Source: Pelagicoccus albus
GTDB taxonomy: Bacteria; Verrucomicrobiota; Verrucomicrobiia; Opitutales; Opitutaceae
Direction: 5' to 3'
Length of the DNA: 64,000 nucleotides
NCBI RefSeq assembly: GCF_014230145.1
Contig: NZ_JACHVC010000008.1
Location: 186,001 to 250,000, forward strand
The translations under genes and the position numbers were made by a program. Positions 43,448-52,532 of this stretch are shown piece by piece; positions within the stretch are counted from its first letter, which is position 1; every line of letters starts with the position of its first letter. Below the pieces are notes generated by a model. The model searched no databases. It had not been told where the DNA came from and worked only from the letters and a program-made list of their open reading frames with translations.

Positions 43448-43621
43448 TTGGTGAATCGGCGGTCCGGGGGGCGGTTCTACTTTCAGATTTGCTGCTATGC
43501 ATAGAGAGGCGAGCTTATACTCGACTCTCAAACTGACTTTCACTTGCTAAGTAATGGGATATATCCCAAAACGAGGGAGGTATGCAGGACAATGTAACAA
43601 AGAGAAGTAATCGTTAGGAAG

Positions 43622-44281
43622 GTGGCGCGACCGAGTAAACCAAGATTGATCGACGGAGTGCCTCAACCGATTCTCTACTTGCCCAGTGGCTGGACTGAAA
43701 AGCACCCCGAGGCAGCGGAAGTTGCCATCGAGGACTTTGAAGTGCAGCGTTTGGTGGATGGACATGGCCACACTTTGCAGGATGCGGCTGCTAAGGTGGG
43801 TGTATCCAAAAGCACAGCGGGGAGGATGCTGCAGCGGAGCAGACGACTAATCGCGATTTCCATCGAACGGCGTCTCCCTTTCTTTCTGGATGCTAGCGAA
43901 GACCTCGAGTTGCAAGTGCAGCCGACAGCAACTGTTGATCATTCTGATACTGGGGGATTTCCTGTTTTGGCAGTGGCCGTTACTAAGGCGGAAAGGGATG
44001 TGGAAGTGGCTCGTATTTTTGGGCGGGCTGCCTTTTTTGCCATTTTCCGTAATTGGGATTCTGAACCTGAGTTTATGGAAAACAGAGCCTCGCTAGCTCC
44101 CCGAAACGCCGCCCGCGACACGATCCGTATGTTGTCGGAACAAGGAGTAGGTTGTGTGGTTGCCGGACGCTTTGGTTCGGAAGCGATCGAGCTTTTGGGT
44201 GAGGTGAAAATCGAGGCTGTAGTGGCTTCAGGAATACGGCTGGATCAAGCCCTAGACTTGGCGAAATTTGCTACTCGTTGA
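43622..44281 (+). CDS. DUF134 HTH - dinitrogenase-cofactor-type fusion protein
   Basis: Protein of 219 residues with two parts. Residues about 1-95 match DUF134: GTG-started MARPSKPRLIDGVP, then EVQRLVDGHGHTLQDAAAKV and GVSKSTAGRMLQRSRRLIAI, a helix-turn-helix. Residues about 110-215 match the NifX/NifB-C ('dinitrogenase Fe-Mo cofactor biosynthesis') fold: VLAVAVTKAERDVEVARIFG, AARDTIRMLSEQGVGCVVAG and ALDLAKFATR. No nitrogenase genes are present; such fusions occur widely and may sense or carry a metal cofactor. The next gene, a stand-alone homologue of the second part, starts 7 bases later. Confidence 0.82.
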   Translation: MARPSKPRLIDGVPQPILYLPSGWTEKHPEAAEVAIEDFEVQRLVDGHGHTLQDAAAKVGVSKSTAGRMLQRSRRLIAISIERRLPFFLDASEDLELQVQPTATVDHSDTGGFPVLAVAVTKAERDVEVARIFGRAAFFAIFRNWDSEPEFMENRASLAPRNAARDTIRMLSEQGVGCVVAGRFGSEAIELLGEVKIEAVVASGIRLDQALDLAKFATR

Positions 44282-44288
44282 ATTTACT

Positions 44289-44714
44289 ATGAATAACTGT
44301 GAAACTACACTTGGCACACGACTCGTGATGCCAGTCATCGAAAACAACGGCCTAGAGTCACTCATCTCCGAGCACTTTGGACAGGCTCCCGGTTTTTTGG
44401 CTATCGATTGTGATGGGCAGAATCCCGTATATCTCGACGCGCAAGAAGCGCGAGGTCCGAGCGAATGCGCCCCTATTGACGCTTTAGCTAGGAGCGGCGC
44501 TAAATACGTGCTCTGCAAGGGTATGGGAAAAGGGGCCCTCAAGCGGTGTTTGCATGCGTCGCTGCAGGTGATGCAAGCGAAAGGAAATACGGTTGCAGAA
44601 GTTCTGGAGGCTGTTCGAGAAGAGGGTTGGGCTGATTTTCCTGATTCTGCGATTTGTGATCATGGCGGAGATCATCACCATCATCATGCGGGGCAGGGAG
44701 GCAGATGCGGTTGA
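44289..44714 (+). CDS. NifX-like metal-cofactor-binding protein with His-rich tail
   Basis: A 141-residue protein of the dinitrogenase iron-molybdenum-cofactor biosynthesis fold: TRLVMPVIENNGLESLISEH, FGQAPGFLAIDCDG, IDALARSGAKYVLCKGMGKG and QAKGNTVAEVLEAV. The last 20 residues are metal-binding in appearance: CDHGGDHHHHHAGQGGRCG. Members of this family outside nitrogenase loci often accompany Mrp-type or metal-handling genes. Here it is coupled with the DUF134-NifX fusion (7-base gap) and overlaps the hotdog gene by 10 bases, so translation is probably linked. ATG 44289 chosen over an in-frame TTG at 44268. Confidence 0.82.
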   Translation: MNNCETTLGTRLVMPVIENNGLESLISEHFGQAPGFLAIDCDGQNPVYLDAQEARGPSECAPIDALARSGAKYVLCKGMGKGALKRCLHASLQVMQAKGNTVAEVLEAVREEGWADFPDSAICDHGGDHHHHHAGQGGRCG

Positions 44715-45151
44715 GGGAGGGTTGCAAGCTTGCCAGCCTGCTCGATCTCAATCGATTGAGGAAGGAAGGGCACGGAGACTGTATTGCCTGTATCCATCCA
44801 GACTTACGCCTTGAATTTTCGCTCGAAGGTCCGGATCGCTTGAGGGCTTCCGTCGATTTCAAGGAATCGATGACAAGCTACGGTCAAATGGTGCACAGCG
44901 GTGTCCAGTCGTTTGTAATGCAAGAGGCTATGATTTGCGCGTTGCTTGCCTGTGGCATCTATGCGACCCCGATTTACTCAAAGACCAGTTATCTGAAACC
45001 GGTGAGGTCCGAGCCGAGCGCTTATATTTACGTATCGATCAAATCCGAACCGGACACTCTGCTAAAGGCGGAGGCTGAGCTTTGGCAGGGAGGCAAGGTC
45101 TGTTCGATTGCTAAGTCGGGCTTTTTGGAGCTTAGCCCGGAAGACCTTTAA
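44705..45151 (+). CDS. Hotdog-fold thioesterase-like protein
   Basis: A 148-residue protein resembling PaaI/4HBT-type hotdog proteins: ASVDFKESMTSYGQMVHSGV, QSFVMQEAMICALLACGIYA and SYLKPVRSEPSAYIYVSIKS, ending with AELWQGGKVCSIAKSGFLE. The catalytic set typical of PaaI (HGG...Asp/Glu) is only partly recognisable, with MVHSGV where HGG is expected, so activity on acyl-CoA is uncertain. It is the last gene of the three-gene unit and is followed by a strong terminator. Confidence 0.7.
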   Translation: MRLREGCKLASLLDLNRLRKEGHGDCIACIHPDLRLEFSLEGPDRLRASVDFKESMTSYGQMVHSGVQSFVMQEAMICALLACGIYATPIYSKTSYLKPVRSEPSAYIYVSIKSEPDTLLKAEAELWQGGKVCSIAKSGFLELSPEDL

Positions 45152-45166
45152 CTATCGGTAAACGAC

Positions 45167-45196
45167 AAGTGCCTCCCTTGCGGGAGGCACTTTTTT
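45167..45196 (+). terminator. Terminator after the NifX/hotdog operon
   Basis: AAGTGCCTCCC and GGGAGGCACTT form a perfect 11-bp stem with a 4-base loop followed by a T-run. It lies between the converging hotdog and Wzc-type genes. Confidence 0.93.
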
Positions 45197-45211
45197 GAAT
45201 TTTCTGTCGTA

Positions 45212-47419
45212 TTAGATTTGTGGAGACCGGTCTTTGCCAAGGCTGTTCTTGATCCGGCTGAATATTGATCCGAGCCCGACACCTCTATTTTTAGAGTCGT
45301 TTGCGTAGGATTTCTGGTCGTCGTAAAACTCTGGGTAGTAGATCTTCGCTTTCTTTTTGCTGATGCCGTTCACGACCGCTCCAAAAATCGGTTTACCTAG
45401 TTTGCTAAGCTTGCTGATGGATTTTTGGGCGTTGTCCATTTTGGGGATGCCAAAGCCGATAACGATTAGCTGTCCATCCGCGTGTTGGGAGACATTGCGG
45501 GCATCGCCGTAGAGATGGGTGGGAGGCGTATCTATCACGATTCGATCGTAGCGATTTCGCAGCTCTGCCATTAGCGACTCGAATCGCTCTGATTCGAATA
45601 GTCGGTATGGATGGGCGTTGGGGGCTCCGGCTGGCATGACGTCACAGTCAAGAGTGGGGCTTTTGTAGATGCTGTCCTCAATGTTTGCGCTTCGGTCCTG
45701 CAGGTAATGAACCAGACCGCTGCGAGCGTGCTCAAGTACGGCGGCCTGATTGCTGCGGAGGTCGCAATTTAGCAGAAGGGTTTTGTCTCCGTAGCGCTCG
45801 AAGGCGGCGGCGATGGAGGAGGCCACGTATGATTTGCCTTCTCCGTGGGAGGTGGAGGTTACGAGGATCGACTTGGCGTCGCTTGTCGATTGGTCCAAGC
45901 GGATGGAGTCGATGATGTTGTTTAGGTTTTCGCTCACGCGTGGGTCGCGTGAGTTTTCCCTCACCATCTTGTGCAAGTTGGAGTCTGCGTTTTCGGCGAC
46001 ACTTAGCATGCCGATGATGGGTTGACCGAGTCGACGCTCGATGTCGGAACGGCACTTTACTCGGTTGTCAAGAAAGACTAGGACTATGAGAACGAAGGTG
46101 CCGCTTACGCCGCCGGCCATAAAGGCGAGGAGAGCTCCGGTCCGGAGGTTGGGTTGGGCGAGTTCGCGCGGCACGCGAGCTTCGTCGACGATACGTATGC
46201 GAGAGGTTTGTCCGCGGTTTTGGGCTTCGATTTCCTGGATACGGCTAAAGAACTGGAGGTAGAGCCGCTTGTTGACCTCCAGGTCCCGCATTTTGGAATC
46301 GTAGGTTGCCTGCATGCCTTGCAGATCGAGGATCTGCTGTTTCTTTTGGTTCACCTTGGCGAGGGAGGCGTGGTAGTTGCGCTCACCTTGGCGGAGCTCG
46401 GCCTTTAGCATCTCCACTTGTGTATCCATGGCGTTGGCGAGTTCCGTTTCGGCGGCCTGCAGACTCTCCGAAGCTTGGATCATCTTAGGGTGGAATTCGC
46501 GGTAGCGCTGTTCCAATTCCGCCATTTGTATCCGCAAATTCGATATGGTGGCCACCAGTTCACGAATATTTGGGTTGTCGGTAAGGAAGGATAATTCCAG
46601 CAAGGATTCGCCGCGTTCCGTTTTCCGCTCCACCATTGACCACTTGGCGTAGAGGCGGTCGAGCGCTTCTTTGGCATTGGTGGCGTTAGCGTTCAGGATG
46701 CTGATTTCCTGACGGTCGATGTCTAGTCCCTGATCGAAGGAAATCGTTTTTTGGCTATTCTTGAAGGCGTGAATATCGCGTTCAAGGTTCTCCACTTTCA
46801 GGCGTTGGATTTCTGCTTGATCTCGCAGTTCAACAATAGCGCGATCCATAATCTCGGAGCGGCGCTCTGAGTGGGCGGCCGATATCTCCTCGTGGAAGAA
46901 ATTCGCCACGCGGGCGGCAACTTCAGGATCCTGGTGTAAGTACTCAATAACTACGACCAAGCTAAGGCGTGAAGGAATGACGTTTCGATGCTCCTCCACG
47001 ATAGACATTATTCCCTCCAGGGTTTTCTCGCCTTCGGGTATTTCGTAGGGGGCTATGAAGTCATCGTAGATTTCGGCTTCGATGCGGGATGCGATACGAG
47101 CAAGAATCTGATCGCTCTCGTAGAAACCGACCTCCGTGTTGAGGTCTTCGCTTGTCTCCAAGGTCTCTTCCGTTACTTCCGCGAACTGGAGTTGCTTTTC
47201 CTCCTGTCGGAGGAGCTGGATAGTAGTCTCGGCTTTATATAGAGGGTCGAGCGAGGCGATTACGGCGAGGACTATGCTTGCGACTGAGATTGCCACCACG
47301 AGAAATATCCACATTCGCTCGCGGGCGGCTGCGTAATATTTGCTCAGGTCTATTCCGCGGCTTGACGGCGTCGGGTTGAAATCCGTCTTGGGAAATTCTG
47401 AATTGCTAGAGGGTTTCAT
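45212..47419 (-). CDS. Wzc-like polysaccharide co-polymerase / tyrosine kinase (first copy)
   Basis: Inner-membrane chain-length and export regulator, 735 residues. A Wzz-type N-terminal segment has TM1 at about residues 33-55, a long periplasmic coiled-coil region follows, and TM2 lies just before the kinase (TGALLAFMAGGVSGTFVLIV). The BY-kinase part has Walker A STSHGEGKS, Walker A' LLNCDLRSNQ and Walker B IVIDTPPTHLYGDA. A C-terminal tyrosine cluster (YYPEFYDDQKSYA) supports autophosphorylation. It lies 25 bases after the Wza-like gene. A second pair of the same types stands at 61253-64000, at the other flank of the glycosyltransferase operon. Confidence 0.92.
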   Translation of the reverse strand: MKPSSNSEFPKTDFNPTPSSRGIDLSKYYAAARERMWIFLVVAISVASIVLAVIASLDPLYKAETTIQLLRQEEKQLQFAEVTEETLETSEDLNTEVGFYESDQILARIASRIEAEIYDDFIAPYEIPEGEKTLEGIMSIVEEHRNVIPSRLSLVVVIEYLHQDPEVAARVANFFHEEISAAHSERRSEIMDRAIVELRDQAEIQRLKVENLERDIHAFKNSQKTISFDQGLDIDRQEISILNANATNAKEALDRLYAKWSMVERKTERGESLLELSFLTDNPNIRELVATISNLRIQMAELEQRYREFHPKMIQASESLQAAETELANAMDTQVEMLKAELRQGERNYHASLAKVNQKKQQILDLQGMQATYDSKMRDLEVNKRLYLQFFSRIQEIEAQNRGQTSRIRIVDEARVPRELAQPNLRTGALLAFMAGGVSGTFVLIVLVFLDNRVKCRSDIERRLGQPIIGMLSVAENADSNLHKMVRENSRDPRVSENLNNIIDSIRLDQSTSDAKSILVTSTSHGEGKSYVASSIAAAFERYGDKTLLLNCDLRSNQAAVLEHARSGLVHYLQDRSANIEDSIYKSPTLDCDVMPAGAPNAHPYRLFESERFESLMAELRNRYDRIVIDTPPTHLYGDARNVSQHADGQLIVIGFGIPKMDNAQKSISKLSKLGKPIFGAVVNGISKKKAKIYYPEFYDDQKSYANDSKNRGVGLGSIFSRIKNSLGKDRSPQI

Positions 47420-47444
47420 GAGGAAAGTTGGATTTCTTTGTGTA

Positions 47445-48062
47445 TTAAAAGAGTTTCTCTGGGACGATTACTTCGTCTCCATCTTTCAGATAGCTTTGGC
47501 TCAGTTCTGGATAGCGATCGAGTTGAGAGAGATCTATCGTCTGTGTGCTTGAGCTTCCATCACGGTCGAAGCGGCGGAGCTCGACCTTTCGCTCGTTGCC
47601 GCTTGGCGTTATGTCTCCTGCCGCGGTAATCACATCGATGAGGGTGAAATTCTCCTCTGGCGGTATGAGGACGAAACCAGGCTTGTTCACTTCGCCGCGG
47701 ACGCGAACTCTCCGCTGGGCATACTCCTTGATGTTGAGTGCGATCTGCGGGCGTACAAGATACTTGCTGTCATAGGCGGTGTAGAGCTCCTTGCGAAGTT
47801 CCGGCAGGCTCTTCCCGGCAACCTGCACTTCGCCAACGAGGGGAAGCTGGATGGTGCCGTCGATTGACACGCGGACTTCCGTTTTCATATCCGGCTCCTG
47901 CAGTATGGACATCTGCAGTGTATCGCCGGGAGACAACTGATAGTTGGCTTTCGTGTCTTCTCGTCCTTTCAGGGGAGCGATGCAAGCTACTGCGAAAGCC
48001 AAGGTGGCGATCGTTTTGCAGGTGTTGGAAAAGTGTTTACTGAGAGCTTTAAGCGTCATCAT
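47445..48062 (-). CDS. Wza-like polysaccharide export protein (first copy)
   Basis: Exported protein of 205 residues with a hydrophobic signal at about 10-28. The poly_export domain is YQLSPGDTLQMSILQEPDMK, then VSIDGTIQLPLVGEVQVAGK followed by SLPELRKELYTAY. One SLBB domain follows (VRGEVNKPGFVLIPPEENFT, LIDVITAAGDITPSGNERKV), ending DGDEVIVPEKLF. It would form the outer-membrane secretion channel together with the Wzc partner. It is short relative to E. coli Wza and lacks the extra SLBB and C-terminal amphipathic helix. A lipobox cysteine is possible (AVACIAP) but its context is not strong. Confidence 0.92.
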   Translation of the reverse strand: MMTLKALSKHFSNTCKTIATLAFAVACIAPLKGREDTKANYQLSPGDTLQMSILQEPDMKTEVRVSIDGTIQLPLVGEVQVAGKSLPELRKELYTAYDSKYLVRPQIALNIKEYAQRRVRVRGEVNKPGFVLIPPEENFTLIDVITAAGDITPSGNERKVELRRFDRDGSSSTQTIDLSQLDRYPELSQSYLKDGDEVIVPEKLF

Positions 48063-48792
48063 AGGAAATAGTTGAACCGATCTATGGCCGAATGAGTATT
48101 TATATCAGTTGTCGGTGTATCTTTCTGGATGCTAATATAGTCTGTTTCCCCGCTTCATTGCGGTTAATATAAATCAAATACAAGCGCGAAAGCTTATAAG
48201 GACTGCTTGAATGTGGAATTCAGGGTAAAACCCTACAAACTCCCTTGAGTAATTTTTCTCAGCCAGAACCTTTTCTTCTCAGTAATTTCGAAAAAGGGTT
48301 CCGATCAGAGGGGTTGAGCGTATCTTTTCAGCGTGCATAGCATTTTCGATGCTAGTGTGAATTACTTATTACGTACGTAGTTCTTTTAGGGGCAGAATTG
48401 CCTGGCAATGTCCGATTAAGATCCGGCGGGGAAATCGATGGATTCATGGTTTGTACGTTGTAAGTCATTAAAAAGGAGTGGATTATAGGGGGATAGCTTA
48501 GGTGGCACTACCCCCTTAGGCTGGAGGTTGTTGAGAGAATTCGGGGAATCCACTAAATAGGGTGCCTGCCTCATTTTAATTTTCGAAGCGGCTTGCTTTG
48601 GCCAGTGTTTCTTTGCTTTAAGGGTGGTGTGTCAAAAATTCGTCAAACGCGAATTTCTATTTCTAATCCTATCATTCCGTGCTTCGAGGCGCTCGGTTCC
48701 CGCTTTTCCTAGTTTCGCTAATGCGTTTCAGCCCGAGTGGGGGCGAGTTACTGAACAAGTACTATACAACCTATTGTTTCCTGACTCGACTG
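48063..48792. other. Divergent promoter region of the exopolysaccharide locus
   Basis: About 0.7 kb between the first Wza gene and the initiating transferase. No convincing gene is seen (the in-frame GTG at 48679 gives an untypical leader peptide). It holds the inverted repeat at 48487-48516. The region is AT-richer than its surroundings and probably carries both divergent promoters. Confidence 0.6.
48487..48516. promoter_or_regulatory. Inverted repeat upstream of the EPS operon
   Basis: GGGGG-A-TAG and CTA-CCCCC are inverted arms around an 11-base spacer, lying about 280 bases before the likely start of the transferase gene. The half-sites resemble the TACCC-type heptamers bound by NarL/LuxR-class regulators. 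Operator function is inference. Confidence 0.35.
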
Positions 48793-50214
48793 ATGACCCG
48801 TTCTAAAAGCACTTTATATAATCGGACTTGCACCAGCTATTCCGTGCTTCTGTTTCTGGGCGATCTAGCAACTGTGGCGCTTAGTCTCTATCTCGGTTAC
48901 TTTTTGCGTTTTACTGTATTTGCTACCTTTAGGCCGGTTGCGGAGTTCCCTAGCTTTGGGGAATACAAATTGCATGTTTTGCTGGCAGTTTTCGTCTACG
49001 CCCTGATCGCTCACAACCAGCGGCTTTATCGCTGGTCCGTGGTCGTCTCTCGTTCTCGTTCCTTGGCGCAAGTCTTTCGCGTAGCAGCCCTCTGGGCTTT
49101 TGCCGTAGTGGGAACTTCTTTGATGATGGGACTTAGCCCTGATCTATCACGATTCTACATGGTTTGCTCGATGGCTTGCCTCGTCGTGATGCTTTCCTTT
49201 TGGCGCTTGTTCATGCACGCGGTGTTGCACCACTCCCGTCTCTTCGCTGGGGTAGAAAAGAGCATCGCATTGGTTGGTACGGGGGAGATGGCCTCGAACT
49301 TTGCGGAAAGCATCAAAAGTGGCCGAGCGGGGCTGCACCAGTTTGCCGGATTTGTGACCACGGGTCCAAGACCGGAAGGGCGAATGAAATCAAGCGATGT
49401 TCTTGGGGAGCTAGATGACTTGGAAGCTTTGATGGGCTCGGGGCGATTCGAGAGCGTGGTTGTCTGCGACGAGACTATTTCCAACTCCAAACTTCTGGAG
49501 ATTGCCAAGCTTTGCGAACGAAACTTTGTGGATTTCAAGACGGTACCACGAACGTTCGAAGTATTCAGCAGTTGCTTACAGGTCGTTTCCATGGGGAACC
49601 TAAGAGTCATGAGCCTCTCCGATGTCCCGCAGAACCGTTTCGTGAATCGGGCCATCAAGCGCAGCTTCGATTTTGTGGGGGCTTGTTTCGGGCTCATGCT
49701 CTCCTTGCCGCTCTATGCTGTTCTCATCCCCTTAGTCAAACGAGAGAGCCCCGGTCCTGTATTCTACAAGCAGGTACGCTCTGGCCTGGGAGGAAAGCCT
49801 TTTGAAATCTACAAGATTCGTTCCATGCGCCAGGATGCCGAGTCGGGCGGCCAAGTAGGCTGGAGCACTGAAGTCGACCCGCGGCGCACTAAAATCGGCA
49901 CCTTCATGCGAAAGTGGAACTTGGATGAAATTCCGCAGTTCTGGAACGTCTTGAAGGGGGATATGAGCCTCGTGGGGCCAAGGCCGGAGCGCCCCGAGCT
50001 GATCCAAGGATTTTTGGAGGAAATACCTTACTATCAAAGCCGCCACAGCGTGAAGCCAGGCATGACGGGTTGGGCGCAGGTCAATGGCTTGCGTGGTGAC
50101 ACCAGCATTTCCGAGCGGATTCGCTATGACTTGCAGTACATTGAGAGCTGGTCAGTCTGGATGGACCTATCAATCCAGTTCCGCACTATCTTCAATTACA
50201 AAGGGGCTTGTTAG
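48793..50214 (+). CDS. Undecaprenyl-phosphate sugar phosphotransferase (EPS initiation)
   Basis: Integral membrane polyprenyl glycosyl-1-phosphate transferase that loads the first sugar onto undecaprenyl phosphate; about 473 residues from ATG 48793. ATG 48721 and GTG 48679 are also in frame. Four to five N-terminal hydrophobic helices precede a CoA-binding-like fold (SIALVGTGEMASNFAESIKS). Then comes the bacterial-transferase catalytic part: KRSFDFVGACFGLMLSLPLY, SPGPVFYKQVRSGLGGKPFE, IYKIRSMRQDAE, LDEIPQFWNVLKGDMSLVGP RPE and GMTGWAQVNGLRGDT. It is of the WcaJ/WbaP class; the sugar is not certain. First gene of the operon. Confidence 0.93.
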   Translation: MTRSKSTLYNRTCTSYSVLLFLGDLATVALSLYLGYFLRFTVFATFRPVAEFPSFGEYKLHVLLAVFVYALIAHNQRLYRWSVVVSRSRSLAQVFRVAALWAFAVVGTSLMMGLSPDLSRFYMVCSMACLVVMLSFWRLFMHAVLHHSRLFAGVEKSIALVGTGEMASNFAESIKSGRAGLHQFAGFVTTGPRPEGRMKSSDVLGELDDLEALMGSGRFESVVVCDETISNSKLLEIAKLCERNFVDFKTVPRTFEVFSSCLQVVSMGNLRVMSLSDVPQNRFVNRAIKRSFDFVGACFGLMLSLPLYAVLIPLVKRESPGPVFYKQVRSGLGGKPFEIYKIRSMRQDAESGGQVGWSTEVDPRRTKIGTFMRKWNLDEIPQFWNVLKGDMSLVGPRPERPELIQGFLEEIPYYQSRHSVKPGMTGWAQVNGLRGDTSISERIRYDLQYIESWSVWMDLSIQFRTIFNYKGAC

Positions 50215-50229
50215 GTCTTGAGCTTCAGC

Positions 50230-51540
50230 ATGAGCAACAGTGGAGATCCAGGTCTCCTGACCGAGAATGGAAGGGCCGTATCCGCGGAATCGGATTCGGG
50301 GTTCCTGCGACTCGTAATCGGGTTGTGGTGCTCGGTGCTTGGCGTACTCTCGTTTTTGCTCATTCCTAGCGTTCAAGGAACGGTGCCAGCCTACATGCTG
50401 GCCTTTGCCTCGGTGCCTGTATGTCTGCTTGTCTTTTACGAAAACAACTCGGGCCAGCTGGGGGCCTACTTGCGAGACTGGGGCTTGCTAGCCGTCTTTT
50501 GGTTTTTCTTTTTCGCGGCCAGCCAATTATCCTACTTCATCAATGGCTCCGGAATCATCACCGGCTTCGAATATATAAGCGGTGGATCGAGCATGTTGTT
50601 TCGCACCTCGTCTATCACCCAATCGGCTTACCTTTTGGCCTGTTTCGCGACTTTCACTTTTTTTCGGCACTGGGACATGAAAGATCTCAGCTCGCTGTTT
50701 TTCTTGGCCGCTTGGGTAGTCGCAATTTACGGAATCTACGAGTGGCTCTTTTATCTGATAACCGGAACGACCGGAGATTTCTTGGTGAATCGTGTTTTTG
50801 AGGGGGTCGAAGGAGACCACACCGCTAGCTGGTCGCAGAGCGTCAGCGTAGCGGGGCTTGATCTGCTTCGGGTAAAATCGACTTTGGGCGAACCTTCGTT
50901 TTTCTCCGCGGTAGCGGTGCCATTTCTCTTCGCCGCCTATTTGTCGCGGCGTTGGTACCTGGCCATGGCTTTGCTTTTCTGCGTAATCTTCACTTGGTCG
51001 ACTTCTGCCTTCGCCGGAGTTGGAGTTGGGCTTCTGCTTTTGGTTGTGGTGGGCGGTCAGCAACGAGCCATTTCTATTACGCTTCTCGCGCTGGCAGCTT
51101 TCGCCATGCTTTGCATTATTGTCTTTTTGCCGGACCTATTCAGAAGCATGGTTACGGACAAGCTCACCGGGTTGAACGAGAGTGGCGCTATCCGTATGGA
51201 TATTGACGAGCTACGAACCAAGGGGCTCGCTGAGCTTCCGCTTTGGAACCACATCTTCGGGATCGGTTATGGCTACGTATACGGCTCGGTCTGGAGCGCT
51301 ACGGTGCAGAACATTGGCTGGCTTGGCAGCGCCTGTTTCCTGGCCTTTTTTGGAGTCCCGTTTGTTTACTGCTATATTCGCGGACTCTTCTCAGTCTGGG
51401 GCTTTGGATGTTTAATCATCTTGGTGCTTTATATCGTCAATGTCGCGGAGCTCTACCTGCCGACGACATGGGCATTTTTGGGGCTTGCTTGGCGCCATTA
51501 CGACGCGGCCCGTTTTGAAGCCGCGGAGGAAACCGAATAA
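50230..51540 (+). CDS. O-antigen ligase / polymerase (Wzy-like) membrane protein
   Basis: Polytopic inner-membrane protein of 436 residues with about 10-12 helices and one longer extracytoplasmic loop (FLVNRVFEGVEGDHTASWSQ to LRVKSTLGEPSFFS), as in Wzy/WaaL proteins. The segment TLGEPSFFSAVAVPFLFAAY resembles the conserved end of that loop. It starts 15 bases after the initiating transferase; ATG 50230 is preferred over an in-frame TTG at 50218. In this context it most likely polymerises lipid-linked EPS repeat units in the periplasm. Its stop overlaps the next gene by one base. Confidence 0.85.
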   Translation: MSNSGDPGLLTENGRAVSAESDSGFLRLVIGLWCSVLGVLSFLLIPSVQGTVPAYMLAFASVPVCLLVFYENNSGQLGAYLRDWGLLAVFWFFFFAASQLSYFINGSGIITGFEYISGGSSMLFRTSSITQSAYLLACFATFTFFRHWDMKDLSSLFFLAAWVVAIYGIYEWLFYLITGTTGDFLVNRVFEGVEGDHTASWSQSVSVAGLDLLRVKSTLGEPSFFSAVAVPFLFAAYLSRRWYLAMALLFCVIFTWSTSAFAGVGVGLLLLVVVGGQQRAISITLLALAAFAMLCIIVFLPDLFRSMVTDKLTGLNESGAIRMDIDELRTKGLAELPLWNHIFGIGYGYVYGSVWSATVQNIGWLGSACFLAFFGVPFVYCYIRGLFSVWGFGCLIILVLYIVNVAELYLPTTWAFLGLAWRHYDAARFEAAEETE

Positions 51541-52532
51541 TGATCACTATTGTAGTTGGGAACTATAACAACGAGCGGTACATCGCCGAGACTATCGACA
51601 GCGTGCTACCTCTCGCCAAACGGGGAGTGGAAATCGTGGTCGTCGACGACGGTTCTACAGATCGTTCGCGTGAAATCCTGAAAGGATACGAAGACGAGAT
51701 TAAGGTTGTCTTGAAGGAAAATGGCGGGCAACTCAGCGCCTATAGAGCGGGCTTCTGCGCCTCTACCAAGGATTGGATACTTTTTCTCGATGGGGACGAC
51801 GCCCTGGATCTGGAAAAGTTGGTAGAACAATTTTCTCTCCTCAAAGAAGGTGTATCCAAACTCCAGTACTGTTTGCGTGTCATCGATGGAAATGGTGAAG
51901 TGAAAGAGGGGCGTGTCCCCTCGATGCGAATGGGTTGCATGGACGAGAAGCGATCTCTGGAGTTGTATGGCGAATACGCGTCTCCCCCCGGCAGTGGAGC
52001 CATCTATTCCCGCGCGTTTATCGCTGAGGTCATTGAGCCACTGAGCCGCTACAATAAGATCGTGGCCGCAGCGGACGCCCTCCTGTATTCCCTCGCTCCC
52101 TACTACGGCAAGGTCGTTTCTGTGGATGAGGAAGTTGGCTTTTACCGGAAGCATAGCGCCGGAGCCTGCGGTTGGGTCGAATCGACCAACCCGAAAGAAA
52201 TCCTCAAGGATGCCCGGCGCCAGTACTTTAACGAAAAGCGTTTTGTGTGGAACCGTAACCAGGCGTGCCGCAAAGCGGCCAAGGAATTAGGGATCGATTT
52301 CCGGGTGGCTCGCTCCCGGATGGTTAGCGAGTTGAAAGTATTGGCCGCATTGAGCGGAGTTCGTGGCTATCGCCACTATCGAAGAATTCTTGGAAGAATG
52401 GTTTTTGTGGCTCTCAAGTGTCCCGGCTACTCCTTAAAGATCCGAATGCAGAGTGTGGTCTGGAGCTCGTTATTCGCCTTTCCGTTCGGGAATCGCTACA
52501 AGCTTTTCCTCGGATCCAAAGTGTTTCGGTAG
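51540..52532 (+). CDS. Family 2 glycosyltransferase
   Basis: Cytoplasmic GT-A sugar transferase, 330 residues. It begins ITIVVGNYNNERYIAETIDS; the nucleotide-sugar site is VVVDDGSTDRSREILKGY and the metal-binding DxD is WILFLDGDDALD. The later GSGAIYSRAFIAEVIEPLSR region would hold the acceptor side. The start codon overlaps the stop of the Wzy-like gene (TAATG arrangement), showing tight coupling. The sugar cannot be assigned. Confidence 0.92.
   Translation: MITIVVGNYNNERYIAETIDSVLPLAKRGVEIVVVDDGSTDRSREILKGYEDEIKVVLKENGGQLSAYRAGFCASTKDWILFLDGDDALDLEKLVEQFSLLKEGVSKLQYCLRVIDGNGEVKEGRVPSMRMGCMDEKRSLELYGEYASPPGSGAIYSRAFIAEVIEPLSRYNKIVAAADALLYSLAPYYGKVVSVDEEVGFYRKHSAGACGWVESTNPKEILKDARRQYFNEKRFVWNRNQACRKAAKELGIDFRVARSRMVSELKVLAALSGVRGYRHYRRILGRMVFVALKCPGYSLKIRMQSVVWSSLFAFPFGNRYKLFLGSKVFR

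Noticed and set aside
43622-44714. Nitrogen fixation genes suggested by NifX-like domains
   Set aside because: No nifHDK or other nitrogenase genes are present; this domain is widespread in non-fixing bacteria.
48503-48521. TGGCAC followed by a C/T-rich stretch, like a sigma-54 promoter
   Set aside because: The GC of the -12 element is missing at the required distance (TT is found there), so only half of the consensus is present.
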